This document shows positions 35,779 through 46,317 of a stretch of DNA of 64,000 nucleotides, one piece after another. How positions within the stretch are numbered: the first letter of the stretch is position 1; the number at the start of each line of letters is the position of its first letter. The stretch comes from Nocardiopsis sp. CNR-923 (GTDB lineage Bacteria > Actinomycetota > Actinomycetes > Streptosporangiales > Streptosporangiaceae). Position numbers and translations under genes: made by a program. The notes beneath the pieces were generated by a model. The model saw only the letters and a list, made by a program, of their open reading frames with translations, was not told the origin of the DNA and did no database searches. The DNA lies in contig NZ_MKKC01000153.1 in NCBI RefSeq assembly GCF_001942255.1, forward strand, positions 1 through 64,000, read 5' to 3'.

Positions 35779-36393
35779 GGGAGATGCTCCTGAAGCGGTG
35801 TGATGATCGATCGGGCCGTCGTGCTCCAACGGGGACGACGAACACCGTGCGCGCCGGGTCACGACGCCACAATCCGGAGGTCGCCCGGGAGGGCCGGGAC
35901 CACACATTACTCCGGTCGCTCAGAGTTGATGCCCTCTCGAACCCCTGGGTTCGCGAACGCACACGATTCATGACCCGAATCGATACCTACGACGAGTCCC
36001 AGGCCTACCCGAGATGACATAAAGGGAACGTGAACATGACCCGTCGGCCACGGCGCTGGTCACGGCATCCGCGCCCGACCGGGTGGGTCCTGACCTCGCC
36101 CGCGGAGAACATCCGAATGTGCCCCACATCTCCGTGTGTGACGTTAACCCTGGAATCCCATGTGACGCGAAACACCCGATTCCCCCCTCTGTGGCGCCGC
36201 GCGCACCCAGATTTCATCTCGACTCGACAACATGCCTCGCACTTCCCCGGATTCGGTGCCCGGGGACGCTGATACTGGACCGGCAGGGCAAGCTCCGGCC
36301 GACCACCGCCTCGGCCCCGACGCCGCGCCGGCCCCCACCTCGGGGCCCCGGCCGCGCCCCTGCCTCCACCTTCGCCAGACCTGAGGCTGACTC
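35779..36393. other. Divergent intergenic region, no gene recognised
   Basis: This 615-base gap separates the phosphatidyltransferase and acyltransferase genes. The stretch 35880-36240 is less GC-rich than its surroundings and probably holds both promoters. GATTC/GAATC around 35967-35983 form a short inverted repeat. A plus-strand open frame from 36030 (80 codons, with AAAGGGA before an ATG at 36036) has no family resemblance and an Arg/Pro-rich, chance-like composition. Confidence 0.5.
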
Positions 36394-38529
36394 GTGTCCG
36401 AACCTGCCCCGAACCGCGCCGCCGGCACGGTTCGCATCCCTCCCACCGCGCCGTCCGCCCCTCGCCGCCGACGCTCCGACATCGAGGGACTGCGCGCCGT
36501 CGCCGCCCTGCTGATCGCCGTCCACCACATCTGGTTCGGCACGGTCTCCGGCGGTGTCGACGTCTTCCTCGTGCTCACCGGCTTCCTCATCACCGGGTCG
36601 CTGGTGCGCGCGATGGAACGCGACGGTCGGATCGCGTTCGGCGCGTTCTGGGCCAGGCTGGTCAAACGCCTCTTCCCAGCGGGTGCGGTCGTCCTGGGCG
36701 CGGTCCTGGTCGGCGCCTGCCTCCTCCTGCCCCGCTCCCGCTGGTCCGGGGTCATCGACGACGTCCGGGCCGCCGCGCTCTACCACGGAAACTGGCGCCT
36801 CGCGCTCGAATCGGTCGACTACATGGCGGAGAACGCCGCCGCGAGCCCGGTCCAGCACTTCTGGTCGCTGGGGGTGCAGGGGCAGTCCTACCTGCTGTGG
36901 CCGCCGCTGCTCGCGGTGGCCGGGCTGGTCGCCGCGGCGCTGGGCGCACGGGTGCGCACGGGCGCGGTCGCGGCGCTGTCCGCCGTGTTCGCCGCGTCGT
37001 TCGGGTACTCGCTGTGGATCACTGCGCGCGAGCCCGTCTGGGCCTACTTCGACACGGGGGCCCGCCTGTGGGAGCTGGCCCTGGGCGGTCTGCTCGCGCT
37101 GCTCCTGCCCCGCCTCCGCCTGCCCGGACGGGTCCGCGGCGCCGCCGGGTGGACCGGGCTGGCGGCCCTGGTCCTGTGCGGTGTCGTCGTGGGCGACCGG
37201 CTGCCCTACCCGGGGTTCGCGTCGCTGTGGCCGACGCTCGCGGCGGTCCTGGTCATCGTCGCCGGCACCGGAACGACGTCCGGACGCCTGTCCGCCACCC
37301 GGCTGCTGGGCTGGGGGCCGCTCCCCTGGCTGGGCGGGCACGCCTATCCGCTGTTCCTCTGGCACTGGCCGATCCTGGTGTTCCATCTGGAGGTCACCGG
37401 CGCCGAGCGACCCACCCTCGGCGGCGGTTTCCTCGTGCTGGGCCTGTCCTTGGCCGCCGCGCTCGCCACGAGCTGGGTGGTCGACGGAGGGCTCGCACGG
37501 CTGACCCGGGCGCGGACGGGGCCGTCGTGGTCGCTGGCTGCGGGCGTCCTGTTCGTCGTGCCCGTCCTGCTCGGCGCGTCGGTATGGGGCCAGGCGATCC
37601 AGCGCGACCAACGGACGCGGTTGGAGCTGGCCGCCGACCCCACCGCCTACCCGGGCGCGGGCGTGCACCTGAGCCCTGCGCTGGCCGAGGACCTGCCCGA
37701 CCTGCCCGTGTACCCCGACACGGCCACGGTCGCCCAGGACACCATCGACCAGACCCGGGCGTGCAACGCGCTCGCCGACGACACCGAACTCATCCGGTGC
37801 GAGGCCGGAGTCCCCGGTGCGGAGTTCACGATCGCGCTCGTCGGAAGCTCGCACGCCCGGCACTGGTACCAGGCGCTCGCCACGCTCGCCGACCGCCACG
37901 GGTGGCGCCTGGTCGTGATGACGAAGAACGCCTGTCAGTTCAGCCCGGCCGACCAGACCTACCGCGGCGGGGCGTTCGAGGAGTGCGACGCGTGGAACGA
38001 CCAGGCGATGGCCGAGCTCCGCGAGCTGCGGCCCGACGCGGTGTTCACGACGGGAACGCGCACGCGGGTCGGGGCCGACCGTCCGGAGCACGTGCCGGAC
38101 GGGTACGTCGAACGGTGGCGTGAGCTCGACGGACTGGGCATCGCCGTGGTGGCCGTGCGCGACACGCCGCGGTTCGGGTTCGACGTGCCCGAGTGCGTGG
38201 ACCGGCACGGGGACGACGCCCCGGAGTGCGCGGAGCGGCAGTCCTACTCGATGGCCCGCACGTCCCCCGCCAACGCCCTGAAGGACGTCCCGGGCAACAC
38301 GGCCTTCGTGGACATGACCGAGTACCTGTGCTCGGACGGCGTCTGCCCGGGGGTCATCGGCAACCAACTGGCGTTCTACGACACCAACCACATGTCCTTC
38401 GCGTTCTCGCGCTCGATGGCGACCGTGCTGGAGCCGGACCTGCTCGACGCGCTGCCCGGGGCGCCCGAGGCGAACGCGAGCCTGGTGGAGTCGGCGGCGG
38501 TGCTGTACGAGGAGTCGACGAGCCCGTGA
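36394..38529 (+). CDS. OatA-like acyltransferase with SGNH domain
   Basis: The 711-residue protein begins with an acyltransferase-3 domain: RSDIEGLRAVAALLIAVHHI with its helix-His, GVDVFLVLTGFLI, and some ten membrane helices up to residue 395. A C-terminal extracytoplasmic SGNH hydrolase domain follows, with Ser in IALVGSSHARHWYQ and the Asp/His pair in FYDTNHMS. Such proteins O-acetylate peptidoglycan, glycans or other surface polymers. The GTG 36394 start gives a 28-residue polar N-terminus before the first helix. It is convergent with the enoyl-CoA hydratase gene. Confidence 0.83.
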   Translation: MSEPAPNRAAGTVRIPPTAPSAPRRRRSDIEGLRAVAALLIAVHHIWFGTVSGGVDVFLVLTGFLITGSLVRAMERDGRIAFGAFWARLVKRLFPAGAVVLGAVLVGACLLLPRSRWSGVIDDVRAAALYHGNWRLALESVDYMAENAAASPVQHFWSLGVQGQSYLLWPPLLAVAGLVAAALGARVRTGAVAALSAVFAASFGYSLWITAREPVWAYFDTGARLWELALGGLLALLLPRLRLPGRVRGAAGWTGLAALVLCGVVVGDRLPYPGFASLWPTLAAVLVIVAGTGTTSGRLSATRLLGWGPLPWLGGHAYPLFLWHWPILVFHLEVTGAERPTLGGGFLVLGLSLAAALATSWVVDGGLARLTRARTGPSWSLAAGVLFVVPVLLGASVWGQAIQRDQRTRLELAADPTAYPGAGVHLSPALAEDLPDLPVYPDTATVAQDTIDQTRACNALADDTELIRCEAGVPGAEFTIALVGSSHARHWYQALATLADRHGWRLVVMTKNACQFSPADQTYRGGAFEECDAWNDQAMAELRELRPDAVFTTGTRTRVGADRPEHVPDGYVERWRELDGLGIAVVAVRDTPRFGFDVPECVDRHGDDAPECAERQSYSMARTSPANALKDVPGNTAFVDMTEYLCSDGVCPGVIGNQLAFYDTNHMSFAFSRSMATVLEPDLLDALPGAPEANASLVESAAVLYEESTSP

Positions 38530-38557
38530 CGGGCCTGGGCCGCGTCCCTGCGTTGAG

Positions 38558-38588
38558 GGCCGCCCGCTCCGTCGCGGAGTGGGCGGCC
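38558..38588. terminator. Bidirectional terminator between convergent genes
   Basis: GGCCGCCCGCTCCG at 38558-38571 pairs with CGGAGTGGGCGGCC at 38575-38588 (one G-U pair), a 14-base stem with a three-base loop, between the ends of the acyltransferase and the enoyl-CoA hydratase. Confidence 0.7.
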
Positions 38589-38608
38589 TTCGGGGGGCCT
38601 TTGGGCGG

Positions 38609-39372
38609 CTACTCGCCCTTCCACACGGGGGCGCGCTTCTCGGCGAAGGCCGCCGCGCCCTCCATGGCGTCCTTGCTGACGAACACGGGGCCCACCAGCT
38701 CCTTCTGCCTGTTCCACATCTCCTCGGCGGTCCAGCGTCGCAGGTCTGGATGATCTCCTTGGAGACCTTCAGGGCCAGCGGCCCGTTCGGCGAGACGCGG
38801 GAGGCCAGATCGCGGGCGCCCTGCAGCGCGCCACCCCTGGTCGTGACCTTGTTGACCAGACCCAACTCCGCCAGTCGCACGGCGTCGACGAAGCCACCGG
38901 TCAGGGCCATCTCCATCGCGATGTTGCGCGGGATGCGGTGGTGCAGACGGAGCAGACCGCCCGCGCCCGCGACAAGGCCGAACTTGACCTCGGGGATGCC
39001 GAACTGGGCGTCCTCGGCTGCGACCACCAGGTCACAGGCGAGCACCGCCTCGAACCCGCCCGCGAGGGCGAACCCCTCCACGGCCGCGATGAGCGGCTTC
39101 CTGGGGCCGCGCTCGGCGAAGCCGCCGAACCCGCGCCCCTCGACGAGCGGCAGTTCGCCCCCCATGAACGCCTTGAGGTCCATCCCGGAACAGAAGGTGC
39201 CGCCCGCGCCGGTGATGATGCCGACGCTCAGGTCCCCGCGTGCGTCCAGGTCGTCGAGCGCCTCGGCGATCTGGTTGGCCACCGCCGCGTTGACCGCGTT
39301 CTTGGCCTTGGGCCGGTTGATGGTGATGACGGCGACGCCGTCCTCGGCGGAATAGAGTACTTCGTCGGGCAC
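38609..39372 (-). CDS. Enoyl-CoA hydratase/isomerase family protein
   Basis: Repaired, 254 residues, crotonase fold: VAVITINRPKAKNAVN, the oxyanion-hole GTFCSGMDLKAF and AVEGFALAGGFEAVLACDLV, and QFGIPEVKFGL with the acid Glu. It hydrates or isomerises a 2-enoyl-CoA in fatty-acid or amino-acid breakdown. The C-terminal 50 residues (RRWTAEEMWNRQKELVGPV, ending KRAPVWKGE) lie in another frame after a one-base loss near 38741. GTG 39372 has GGAG upstream, and the SDR gene ends nine bases before, so the two are co-transcribed. Confidence 0.84.
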
Positions 39373-39381
39373 GGGAAGCTC

Positions 39382-40155
39382 CTACTTCGGCGGCATGCGC
39401 AAGGCGCCGTCGATGCGGACGACCTCGCCGTTGACGTAACTGATCTCCAGGAGCGCCCGGGCGAGCTTCCCGAACTCGGCGGCGGTGCCCAGGCGCTTGG
39501 GGAAGGGCACGGGTGCGGCGAGCCGCTCCTTGAACTCCTCGGCGCCCTCGCCGTCCCCGTAGATGGGCGTCTCCAGGATGCCCGGGGCGATCGTGTTGAC
39601 CGTGATGCCGAGGGCCGCGAGGTCGCGGGCGGCGGGCAGGGTCATGCCGATCACACCGCCCTTGGAGGACGAGTAGGCGATCTGACCGATCTGGCCCTCG
39701 ATGCCCGCCAGCGAGGCGGTGTTGACGATGGAGCCGCGCTCTCCGTCCTCGTTGACCGGCTCGGTCCGGCCGATCGCGGCGGCCGACAGGCGCAGCACGT
39801 TGAACGTGCCGATGAGGTTGACCTGGATGACCTTCTGGTAGCTGTCCAGGTCGTGCGGCGTGCCGTGCCGGTCCACGGTGCGGTTCGCCCAGGCGATCCC
39901 GGCGCAGGAGACGGCGGCGCGGAAGGGCTTTCCGGTGTCGACGGCGGCCTGCACGGCGGCCTTGACCTGGTCCTCCTGGGAGACGTCGGTCTTGACGAAG
40001 GCACCGCCGATCTCCTTGGCGACGGCCTCGCCGCGCTCAGCGTTGAGGTCGGCGATGACGACGGTCGCACCGGCGCTCGCGAGTTCCTTGGCAGTGGCCT
40101 CACCGAGGCCACTGGCACCGCCCGAGACGAGGGCGGAGATTCCGTTCAGATCCAT
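39382..40155 (-). CDS. SDR-family dehydrogenase, probable 3-hydroxyacyl-CoA dehydrogenase
   Basis: A 257-residue short-chain dehydrogenase: [19 protein letters not shown] (NAD-binding Gly motif), [18 protein letters not shown] with the Ser, and the [11 protein letters not shown] Tyr-Lys pair. It resembles type II 3-hydroxyacyl-CoA dehydrogenases (HSD17B10 type), and with the following enoyl-CoA hydratase would provide two sequential steps of beta-oxidation. ATG 40155 is chosen since residues before it lack family resemblance. Confidence 0.84.
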   Translation of the reverse strand: MDLNGISALVSGGASGLGEATAKELASAGATVVIADLNAERGEAVAKEIGGAFVKTDVSQEDQVKAAVQAAVDTGKPFRAAVSCAGIAWANRTVDRHGTPHDLDSYQKVIQVNLIGTFNVLRLSAAAIGRTEPVNEDGERGSIVNTASLAGIEGQIGQIAYSSSKGGVIGMTLPAARDLAALGITVNTIAPGILETPIYGDGEGAEEFKERLAAPVPFPKRLGTAAEFGKLARALLEISYVNGEVVRIDGALRMPPK

Positions 40156-40319
40156 GGAGCGCACTCTACAGACCGCGCGAGCCACGCACTAGAACCAGGT
40201 TCGGTTTTTCGTGTACCACCCTCGACGTGCGAGAGTCCCGCCGCGCGGCGCAGCGGAGTGGAGCAGGCGCTGGCGGGCTCCGGGAGCCGCACCGCGCAAG
40301 ACACGTCGGCGCACACGCC

Positions 40320-41300
40320 CTACGGCGCCAACGCCTCCCGCGCCAGCTCGGCGGCGCCGATCAGACCCGCCTCGTTGCCCAGCGCCCCCGGGACCACGCG
40401 CGCGGTCGGGCGGTAGCCCCGCCCGGTCAGATTGCGTTCGAACGCCGTGCGCGCCGGACCGAGCAGGAGTTCACCGGCCTCCGACACCCCGCCCCCGATG
40501 ATGAACAGCTCCGGGTCGAACGCCGCCGCCAGGTTGGCCAGGCCGCTGCCCAGCCACGTCCCGGCCTCCTCCAGGATCTCCACACACGCCCGATCGCCCT
40601 TGTTCGCCAGTTCGCTGACCAGCGGGCCCGTGATCTGCGCCGCGTCGCCGCCCACGGCCTGGTGCAGGACCCGCGCGACCGGCGACTCCGCGCGCACCAG
40701 CTCACGGGCCTCACGCGTCACCGCGTTCCCACTGGCGTACTGCTCCCAGCAGCCCCGGTTGCCGCACTCGCACCGGTGCCCGCCCGGCACCACCGTCATG
40801 TGCCCGAACTCGCCCGCGATGCCGTGGCGCCCCCGGTGCAGCCGACCCCCGACGACCACGGCCCCGCCGATCCCGGTGCCCAGGTTGACGACCACGACGT
40901 GGTCCACGCCCCGCCCCGCGCCCGACCTCACCTCCGCCCAGGCGGCGGCGTTGGCGTCGTTCTCCACCACGACCGGCAGGCCGAGCCAGTCGGCGAGCGC
41001 GTCGCGGAGCGGCTCCCTGCGCCAGGACAGGTGCGGCGCGAAGAGGACGCTGGCGCGCTGCTCGTCGACGAACCCCGCCGCGCCCACCCCCACGGCGGCC
41101 ACCGAAAACTCCCGTGTCAGCTCGCGCACCACCCCGACGATCGTCTCCTCGACCACCGCCGGGCTCTTGTCCCGCCCGGGCGTCTCGGTCCGCAGGCGCG
41201 CCAGCACGTGTCCCCCGGCCGTGACCACACCGGCGGCCACCTTCGTCCCGCCGATGTCCACCCCGATCGTCAGGACGTCCCCGCTCCGTGGCTCCGCCAT
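40320..41300 (-). CDS. ROK-family glucokinase/sugar kinase
   Basis: The 326-residue ROK protein has the ATP-binding VDIGGTKVAAGVV, the substrate/catalytic VVENDANAAAWAEV, and the zinc motif GEFGHMTVV followed by CECGNRGCWEQYAS. It phosphorylates glucose or a similar hexose. No DNA-binding domain precedes it, so it is a kinase rather than a ROK repressor. GGAG precedes ATG 41300. The gene lies downstream of glmM on the same strand with about 175 bases between. Confidence 0.85.
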   Translation of the reverse strand: MAEPRSGDVLTIGVDIGGTKVAAGVVTAGGHVLARLRTETPGRDKSPAVVEETIVGVVRELTREFSVAAVGVGAAGFVDEQRASVLFAPHLSWRREPLRDALADWLGLPVVVENDANAAAWAEVRSGAGRGVDHVVVVNLGTGIGGAVVVGGRLHRGRHGIAGEFGHMTVVPGGHRCECGNRGCWEQYASGNAVTREARELVRAESPVARVLHQAVGGDAAQITGPLVSELANKGDRACVEILEEAGTWLGSGLANLAAAFDPELFIIGGGVSEAGELLLGPARTAFERNLTGRGYRPTARVVPGALGNEAGLIGAAELAREALAP

Positions 41301-41474
41301 GCCGCTCCACCCCTGTGTCCGACACACGCTGACCGGGGAGCCGTCACGGCCCCCGGTCAGCACAACACGCTCACGCGCCCGTCTCTGCCCCAGGGGCGCG
41401 CTCCGCGGACACACGGCCCGCCGCTCCGCACCCCGGCACGGCTCTGGCCGTGTTCCGTCGAAGGGTGCCCGCTC

Positions 41475-42810
41475 CTACCCCAGCGCGGACCGGACCGCGT
41501 CGGCGAGCCAATCAGCGATCGCCCCTGCCTGCTCCTGCTCCTGGGCCTCGACCATGACGCGCACCTTCGGCTCGGTCCCGCTCGGGCGCAGCAGCACGCG
41601 CCCGGTCCCGCCCAGTTCGGCCTCGGCCTCGCGCACGGCGGCCGCCAACTCCGCGGACTCGTGGGTCCGGGACTTGTCCACCCCGGACACGTTGACCAGC
41701 ACCTGCGGCAGCCGGGTCATCACCTTGGCCAGCTCCGCCAGACCCAGCTGGCGCCGGGCCATCGCCGCGAGCAGGTGCAGGCCGCACAGGACCCCGTCAC
41801 CGGTGGAGGCGTGGTCGAGCAGGATCACGTGGCCGGACTGCTCACCGCCCAGGCTGAACCCGCCGCGTTTCATCTCCTCCAACACGTAGCGGTCACCCAC
41901 CCCGGTCTCCACGACGGCGATGCCTCCCGCTCCATCGCCAGCTTGAGCCCCAGGTTGGACATGACCGTCACCACCAGGGTGTCCTCGGCCAGACGCCCGG
42001 CGTCCTTGGCCTCCACGGCCAGGATCGCGAGGATGTGGTCACCGTCGACCACCCGGCCCTCGGCGTCCACGGCCAGGCAGCGGTCGGCGTCGCCGTCGTT
42101 GGCGATGCCGGCGTCCGCGCCGTGCGTCAGGACCGCCTCCCGGAGCGCGTCCAGGTGCGTGGAGCCGCAGCCCTCGTTGATGTTGCGCCCATCCGGCCGG
42201 TCACCGATCGTGATCACCTCGGCCCCCGCGCGGCGCAGCGCCTCGGGCGCACCGTCGAGGAGGCCCCGTTGGCGCAGTCGACGACGACCCTCAGCCCGTC
42301 CAGGCGGTGCGGCAGCGACGCCAGCACGTGCTCGACGTAGCGCTCCACGCCGTCGGCCGCGTCGGTGACCCGTCCGACCCCGTCGCCCACGGCCGGAGTG
42401 GACGGCACGCCCAGCATGCCCTCGATCTCGTCCTCCCGCGCGTCCTCCAGCTTCTGGCCGCCGCGTGCGAAGAACTTGATCCCGTTGTCGGGGGCGGGGT
42501 TGTGGCTCGCGGAGAGCATGACGCCGAAGTCGGCGTCCAGCTCACCGGTCAGGAACGCGACGGCGGGGGTCGGCAGGACGCCTACCCGGACCACGTCGAC
42601 CCCGGTGCTCGCCAGACCGGCGACCACGGCCGCCTCCAGGAACTCACCCGAGGACCGCGGGTCCCGGCCGACGACGGCCAGGGGACGCCGTCCCCCGGCG
42701 CGCTCGGACAGCACGCGGGCCGCCGCGATGGACAGGTCCAGGGCCAGCGAGGCGGTCAGGTCCCGACCGGCGACGCCCCGCACACCATCTGTTCCGAACA
42801 GCCGTGCCAC
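41475..42810 (-). CDS. glmM: Phosphoglucosamine mutase
   Basis: Repaired, 445 residues. It converts glucosamine-6-phosphate to glucosamine-1-phosphate for UDP-GlcNAc and peptidoglycan. [11 protein letters not shown] is the phosphate loop; the phosphorylated Ser is in [18 protein letters not shown]; the metal loop is [13 protein letters not shown]; the sugar loop is [21 protein letters not shown] holds the product phosphate. Two one-base losses split the frame, near 42250 (GG in GTGGCG) and 41931 (GGG in GAGGGC); both restored gives 446 codons. Loss of this essential gene is implausible, so these are sequence errors. The GTG 42810 lies downstream of rpsI and its terminator. Confidence 0.88.
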
Positions 42811-42893
42811 AGGCCACAGCCCCTTTCGAGAACGGCGCCGCGTCCGGCGCCGCAGGAGAAGATCGACGTGGCGAAATCGCCACCGGATGAACG

Positions 42894-42935
42894 AAAAACC
42901 CGCACGCCGCCCCCGACTCGGGGACGACGCACGGG
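42894..42935 (-). terminator. Intrinsic terminator after rpsI
   Basis: On the minus strand, a long stem formed by 42899-42935 (CCCGTGCGTCG arm with G-U pairs) is followed by five T residues (complement of A 42894-42898). This is a classical intrinsic terminator ending the rplM-rpsI transcript before glmM. Confidence 0.82.
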
Positions 42936-42971
42936 TGGAGACTCAGCCGAGCGAACGCCGGCGCATGAGCA

Positions 42972-43481
42972 CTAGCGCTTGGAGAACTGGGGAGCCTTGC
43001 GCGCCTTCTTGAGACCGGCCTTCTTCCGCTCGACCTCGCGGTCGTCGCGGCGCAGGAAACCGGCCTTCTTCAGGGTCGGGCGGTTGTTCTCCGGGTCCAG
43101 GTCCGCGAGCGCACGGGCGATGCCGTGGCGCAGCGCACCGGCCTGGCCGCTGGTGCCGCCGCCGTCCAGACGGGCGAAGACGTCGTAGGCGCCATCGAAC
43201 CCGAGGGAGACGAACGGCTCCTTGATGGTCTGCTGGTGGACCTTGTCCGGGAAGTACACCTCCAGGGGCTTCCCGTTCACCTTCCACTCACCCGCCCCGG
43301 GGGTGATGCGGACACGGGCGACGGCCTGCTTACGACGACCGGTACCGGCGCTGGGGCCGGACGCGGTGGGGACGTAGGCGGCGGTCGTCTCCTCGGACTC
43401 GGTGGTGTACTCGGAGGGGAACTCCTCCGGGTTCTCCGCGTAGTCCTGGGCGACGTCTTCGATGCCGGTGGGCTCGGACAC
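42972..43481 (-). CDS. rpsI: 30S ribosomal protein S9
   Basis: The 169-residue protein has the S9 core ([19 protein letters not shown], then [21 protein letters not shown] in slightly altered form: [18 protein letters not shown]) and the characteristic basic tail ending [11 protein letters not shown] that reaches the P-site tRNA. An acidic, disordered N-terminal extension of about 45 residues is normal for actinobacteria. Its GTG start has GGAG upstream. It follows rplM by 37 bases, the usual pair. Confidence 0.95.
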   Translation of the reverse strand: MSEPTGIEDVAQDYAENPEEFPSEYTTESEETTAAYVPTASGPSAGTGRRKQAVARVRITPGAGEWKVNGKPLEVYFPDKVHQQTIKEPFVSLGFDGAYDVFARLDGGGTSGQAGALRHGIARALADLDPENNRPTLKKAGFLRRDDREVERKKAGLKKARKAPQFSKR

Positions 43482-43518
43482 GGTTCTCCTCGTGCTTCCT
43501 GTAAAGTCTCGCGAACGC

Positions 43519-43968
43519 CTAGGCGGGCTGCTCGATCTTGCTGATGGCGAACGGCACCGGCTGCTGGGCCTGGTGCGGGTGCTCCGGCCCGGCGTACACC
43601 TTAAGCTTCTTGGCCATCTGGCGGCCGAGCGAACCCTTGGGCAGCATCCCCTTGACGGCCTTCTCGATGGCCCGCTCGGGGTTCTTCTCCAGCAGGTCCG
43701 CGTACGCGACGGAACGCAGACCGCCGGGGTAGCCGGAGTGCCGGTAGGCGCGCTTCTGAGCCAGCTTGTCGCCGGTCAGGGCGACCTTCTCGGCGTTCAC
43801 GACGATCACGAAGTCGCCGGTGTCGATGTGGGGCGCGTAGTACGGCTTGTGCTTGCCCCGAAGGAGCGTGGCAATCTGGCTCGCCATACGCCCGAGCACG
43901 AGATCGGTGGCGTCGACGACATGCCACTGACGCTGAACATCGCTTGGTTTGGGGCTGTATGTGCGCAC
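43519..43968 (-). CDS. rplM: 50S ribosomal protein L13
   Basis: A 149-residue L13: [35 protein letters not shown], and [20 protein letters not shown]. An early-assembling protein binding domains of 23S rRNA. GTG 43968 gives the family N-terminus; the longer frame reaching 44004 has no support. First gene of the rplM-rpsI operon. Confidence 0.95.
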   Translation of the reverse strand: MRTYSPKPSDVQRQWHVVDATDLVLGRMASQIATLLRGKHKPYYAPHIDTGDFVIVVNAEKVALTGDKLAQKRAYRHSGYPGGLRSVAYADLLEKNPERAIEKAVKGMLPKGSLGRQMAKKLKVYAGPEHPHQAQQPVPFAISKIEQPA

Positions 43969-44484
43969 GATCGTTTGCCTTCGCTCTTCAGTCGGCTGCC
44001 CCATCCCTTACGGGGGATGGCGGACTCGTATGACGAAACGCCGCCGCGGGTGCGGGGCGTTACTTGGCCGGATGTCCCATGCCAATGAGGACGATCCGGA
44101 GGTGAGTGCGCAGACGATGGTGCGTGGATCGGCACCCGACTTGTTGAGTCTGGGGCCCACGGCAACTCAACGCACAACGACGGAGTATCCTACCCGGCCG
44201 CCATGCGCAGGTCAAAGCCAGCGGTGCGGCGACCCGGCAAGACCACGCCTGGCGGGGAAGCGCCGGCACGGGGTCACATCCGTGACCTCTCCGCCTTTTA
44301 TTATGCCTGTCGCCGGGAGTGCTTCGTCCTGCCCCCGCCCCCGTGTTGGTTACGCTTGCACCGAAAGGCCGTTCTCCGCCCGCCTCGACGGGCGCGGACG
44401 CGAATCGTGGAGACGCCCGTCACGGTGGCCCGCGCAGGGACCCGGCGGCCGTCCAGTCCCCCCTCTGAGCCTTCGGAGACACCC
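43969..44484. other. Divergent gap before rplM, no gene recognised
   Basis: About 515 bases between rplM (minus) and the collagen-like gene (plus). The stretch 43985-44200 probably carries the rplM promoter on the minus strand. No ORF here has family resemblance or good ribosome binding site. A slightly AT-richer tract lies around 44280-44310. Confidence 0.5.
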
Positions 44485-46262
44485 ATCAGTACGCACCCGA
44501 ACCAGCCGCAGCCCGGCCCCGACGGGTACCCCACCGGCCAGGAGAGCGGTGACGGACAGGACCTGCTCGGCTCCGGCCCGGCCCGGCCCGACGGTCAGCA
44601 TCCCACATACCCCACCCCACCGGCGCACGGCGCGCCGGAGCGGCGCCTACCGCCTCCGCCCCACACCGACGCCTACGGCCAGCCGCGCCTCCCGCGTCCC
44701 AGGGTCCGTCCCCGGGTTCAGGCGGCCAGCAGGGCATGGGACATCTCACCCCGAGCGGCCCGAGCCAGCCGCCGCGGCCCCCCTCCGGCCCCCAGAGTGC
44801 TTTCCCGGCCCCTCCCCCGAGCCAGCAGGGCCGGGCGGACCAGGCGGGCCGCCCCGGACAGCACGGACCACCGGAGCCGTGGGGCCAGCCGGGAACGACG
44901 GGATTCCAGGGGCCGACAGGCCAGGCGGGGCCGCAGGGCCTGATGGGACAACCGGGGCGCCCCGGCCAGCAGGATGGCGGCCGCCTCGGGCAGAGCGTCT
45001 CCGGCCCGGCGAGCCAGACGGGACCCCAGGGCCGAGCGGGCCACGTGGGCTTCGAAGGACACACGGGGCTTGAGCCGTCGGGGCAGCCGCACCCCCTGGG
45101 ACAGGGCGGCCCCGGGTTCCCCGGGCAGACCGGCCAGTCGGGTCCCCAGAGCCCCGCGGCGCAGCCCGGCCCGCCGGGACCGCAGGGGTACCCGAGGCAG
45201 GACGGCCCGCCGGGACCACAGGGCCCGGGGACGTTCCAGGGACAGCGGGGACACCTCAGCCCGTACGGCCAACCGGGCCAGCCCCCACCGGGGCCCGCGC
45301 AGCCGACGACGACCCACCCGGGCGCCCCGGTCGGCGGCCAGCCAGCCACGGGCTCCCCGGCCGCTCTCCCCGCCGGACCACCGCAGGGCCCGCCCATCGG
45401 CCCTCCACCGTACGCGCGACAGCCCGCCGAACCCGCGTTCCCTGTCGATGCCGCGGGCCCCACACAGCACATCCAGGCGGTCCCGGCCGCCCCCGGCCGC
45501 CCGGCCGACCGCCCCCTCTACCGCGACGAGGTCCCCGACGACGCGGGCACCGACACCGCCCAGTTCGACCTCCAGGAATTCGACGACTACGACGGCTACG
45601 CGGACCAGGGCCCGGGTTCCTCCCAGCGCTCCGGCGGAAGGACCCGGATCCTCCTCGTCGGAGGCTTCGCCGCGCTCCTCGTCGTCGCCGGGGGCGGCGC
45701 GTTCCTCTTCGCCCGCGGCGGCTCCGAGTCCGACGGCTCCTCCGGGGGCGGCCAGGCCCCCGACACTCCGCTGTCCGCGGAGTCGCTGTTCCCGGAGAGC
45801 GTCGACATCGAGGGCGCGGGCACCTTCACCCGCGTCGCCACGGACGGCACCGAGGAGTGCTCGGCCGCCGCCCACGGCGGCTACGGCGAGGTCCTCGCCG
45901 GGCAGGGTTGCGAGCAGGTCGTCCGCGCGTCCTACCTCAACGAGGACGAGACGCGCGCCGTCACGATCGGCGTCGCCGCCCTGGGGACCGAGGGCCAGGC
46001 CGTCACCGCCCAGGACGGCCAGGACCTGGTCGGCGCCGACTGGTTCGCCGGGCTCGCGGGCGAGGAGGGCACCGGCGCCGAGCGCCTCGGCTACTCCGGC
46101 GGCCACGCGAGCAGCGGCCAGTGGAGCAACTTCCTGGTCTTCTCGCTGGCGGCCAACAGCGACGGCACCGACGCCCAGGAGGACTCGGAGGTCGCGACCG
46201 ATCTCCAGACGATCGGCGAGGGCTTCCTCGACGAGGCCTTCGCCAGCCTCGCCGACGGCTGA
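44485..46262 (+). CDS. Membrane protein with collagen-like Gly-X-Y cytoplasmic region
   Basis: The repaired 592-residue protein starts with a long Pro/Gly/Gln-rich region including regular Gly-X-Y triplets (GQPGTTGFQGPTGQAGPQG and further stretches), then an acidic linker (DDAGTDTAQFDLQEF), one transmembrane helix (ILLVGGFAALLVVAGGGAF), and an extracellular domain of 190 residues with two Cys. The frame changes near 44697 (one C missing); restoring it gives 1779 bases. The start is unusual: GGAGA stands six bases before ATC 44485, followed by STHPNQPQPG, while the in-frame GTGs at 44407 and 44425 lack a ribosome site. Either AUC or a base error (ATG) is likely. Function unknown. Confidence 0.68.
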
Positions 46263-46317
46263 TCCGCGACGCGCGTGAAAGCATCCGCCCAGGACGCCCT
46301 CCCGCGCGTCCGTCGGC

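Noticed and set aside
36030-36272. An 80-codon plus-strand frame in the divergent gap
   Set aside because: Despite an AAAGGGA before its ATG, the Arg/Pro-rich product resembles chance translation and has no recognisable feature.
36214-39372. A minus-strand open frame of more than 1000 codons
   Set aside because: It is the enoyl-CoA hydratase start followed by antisense of the acyltransferase.
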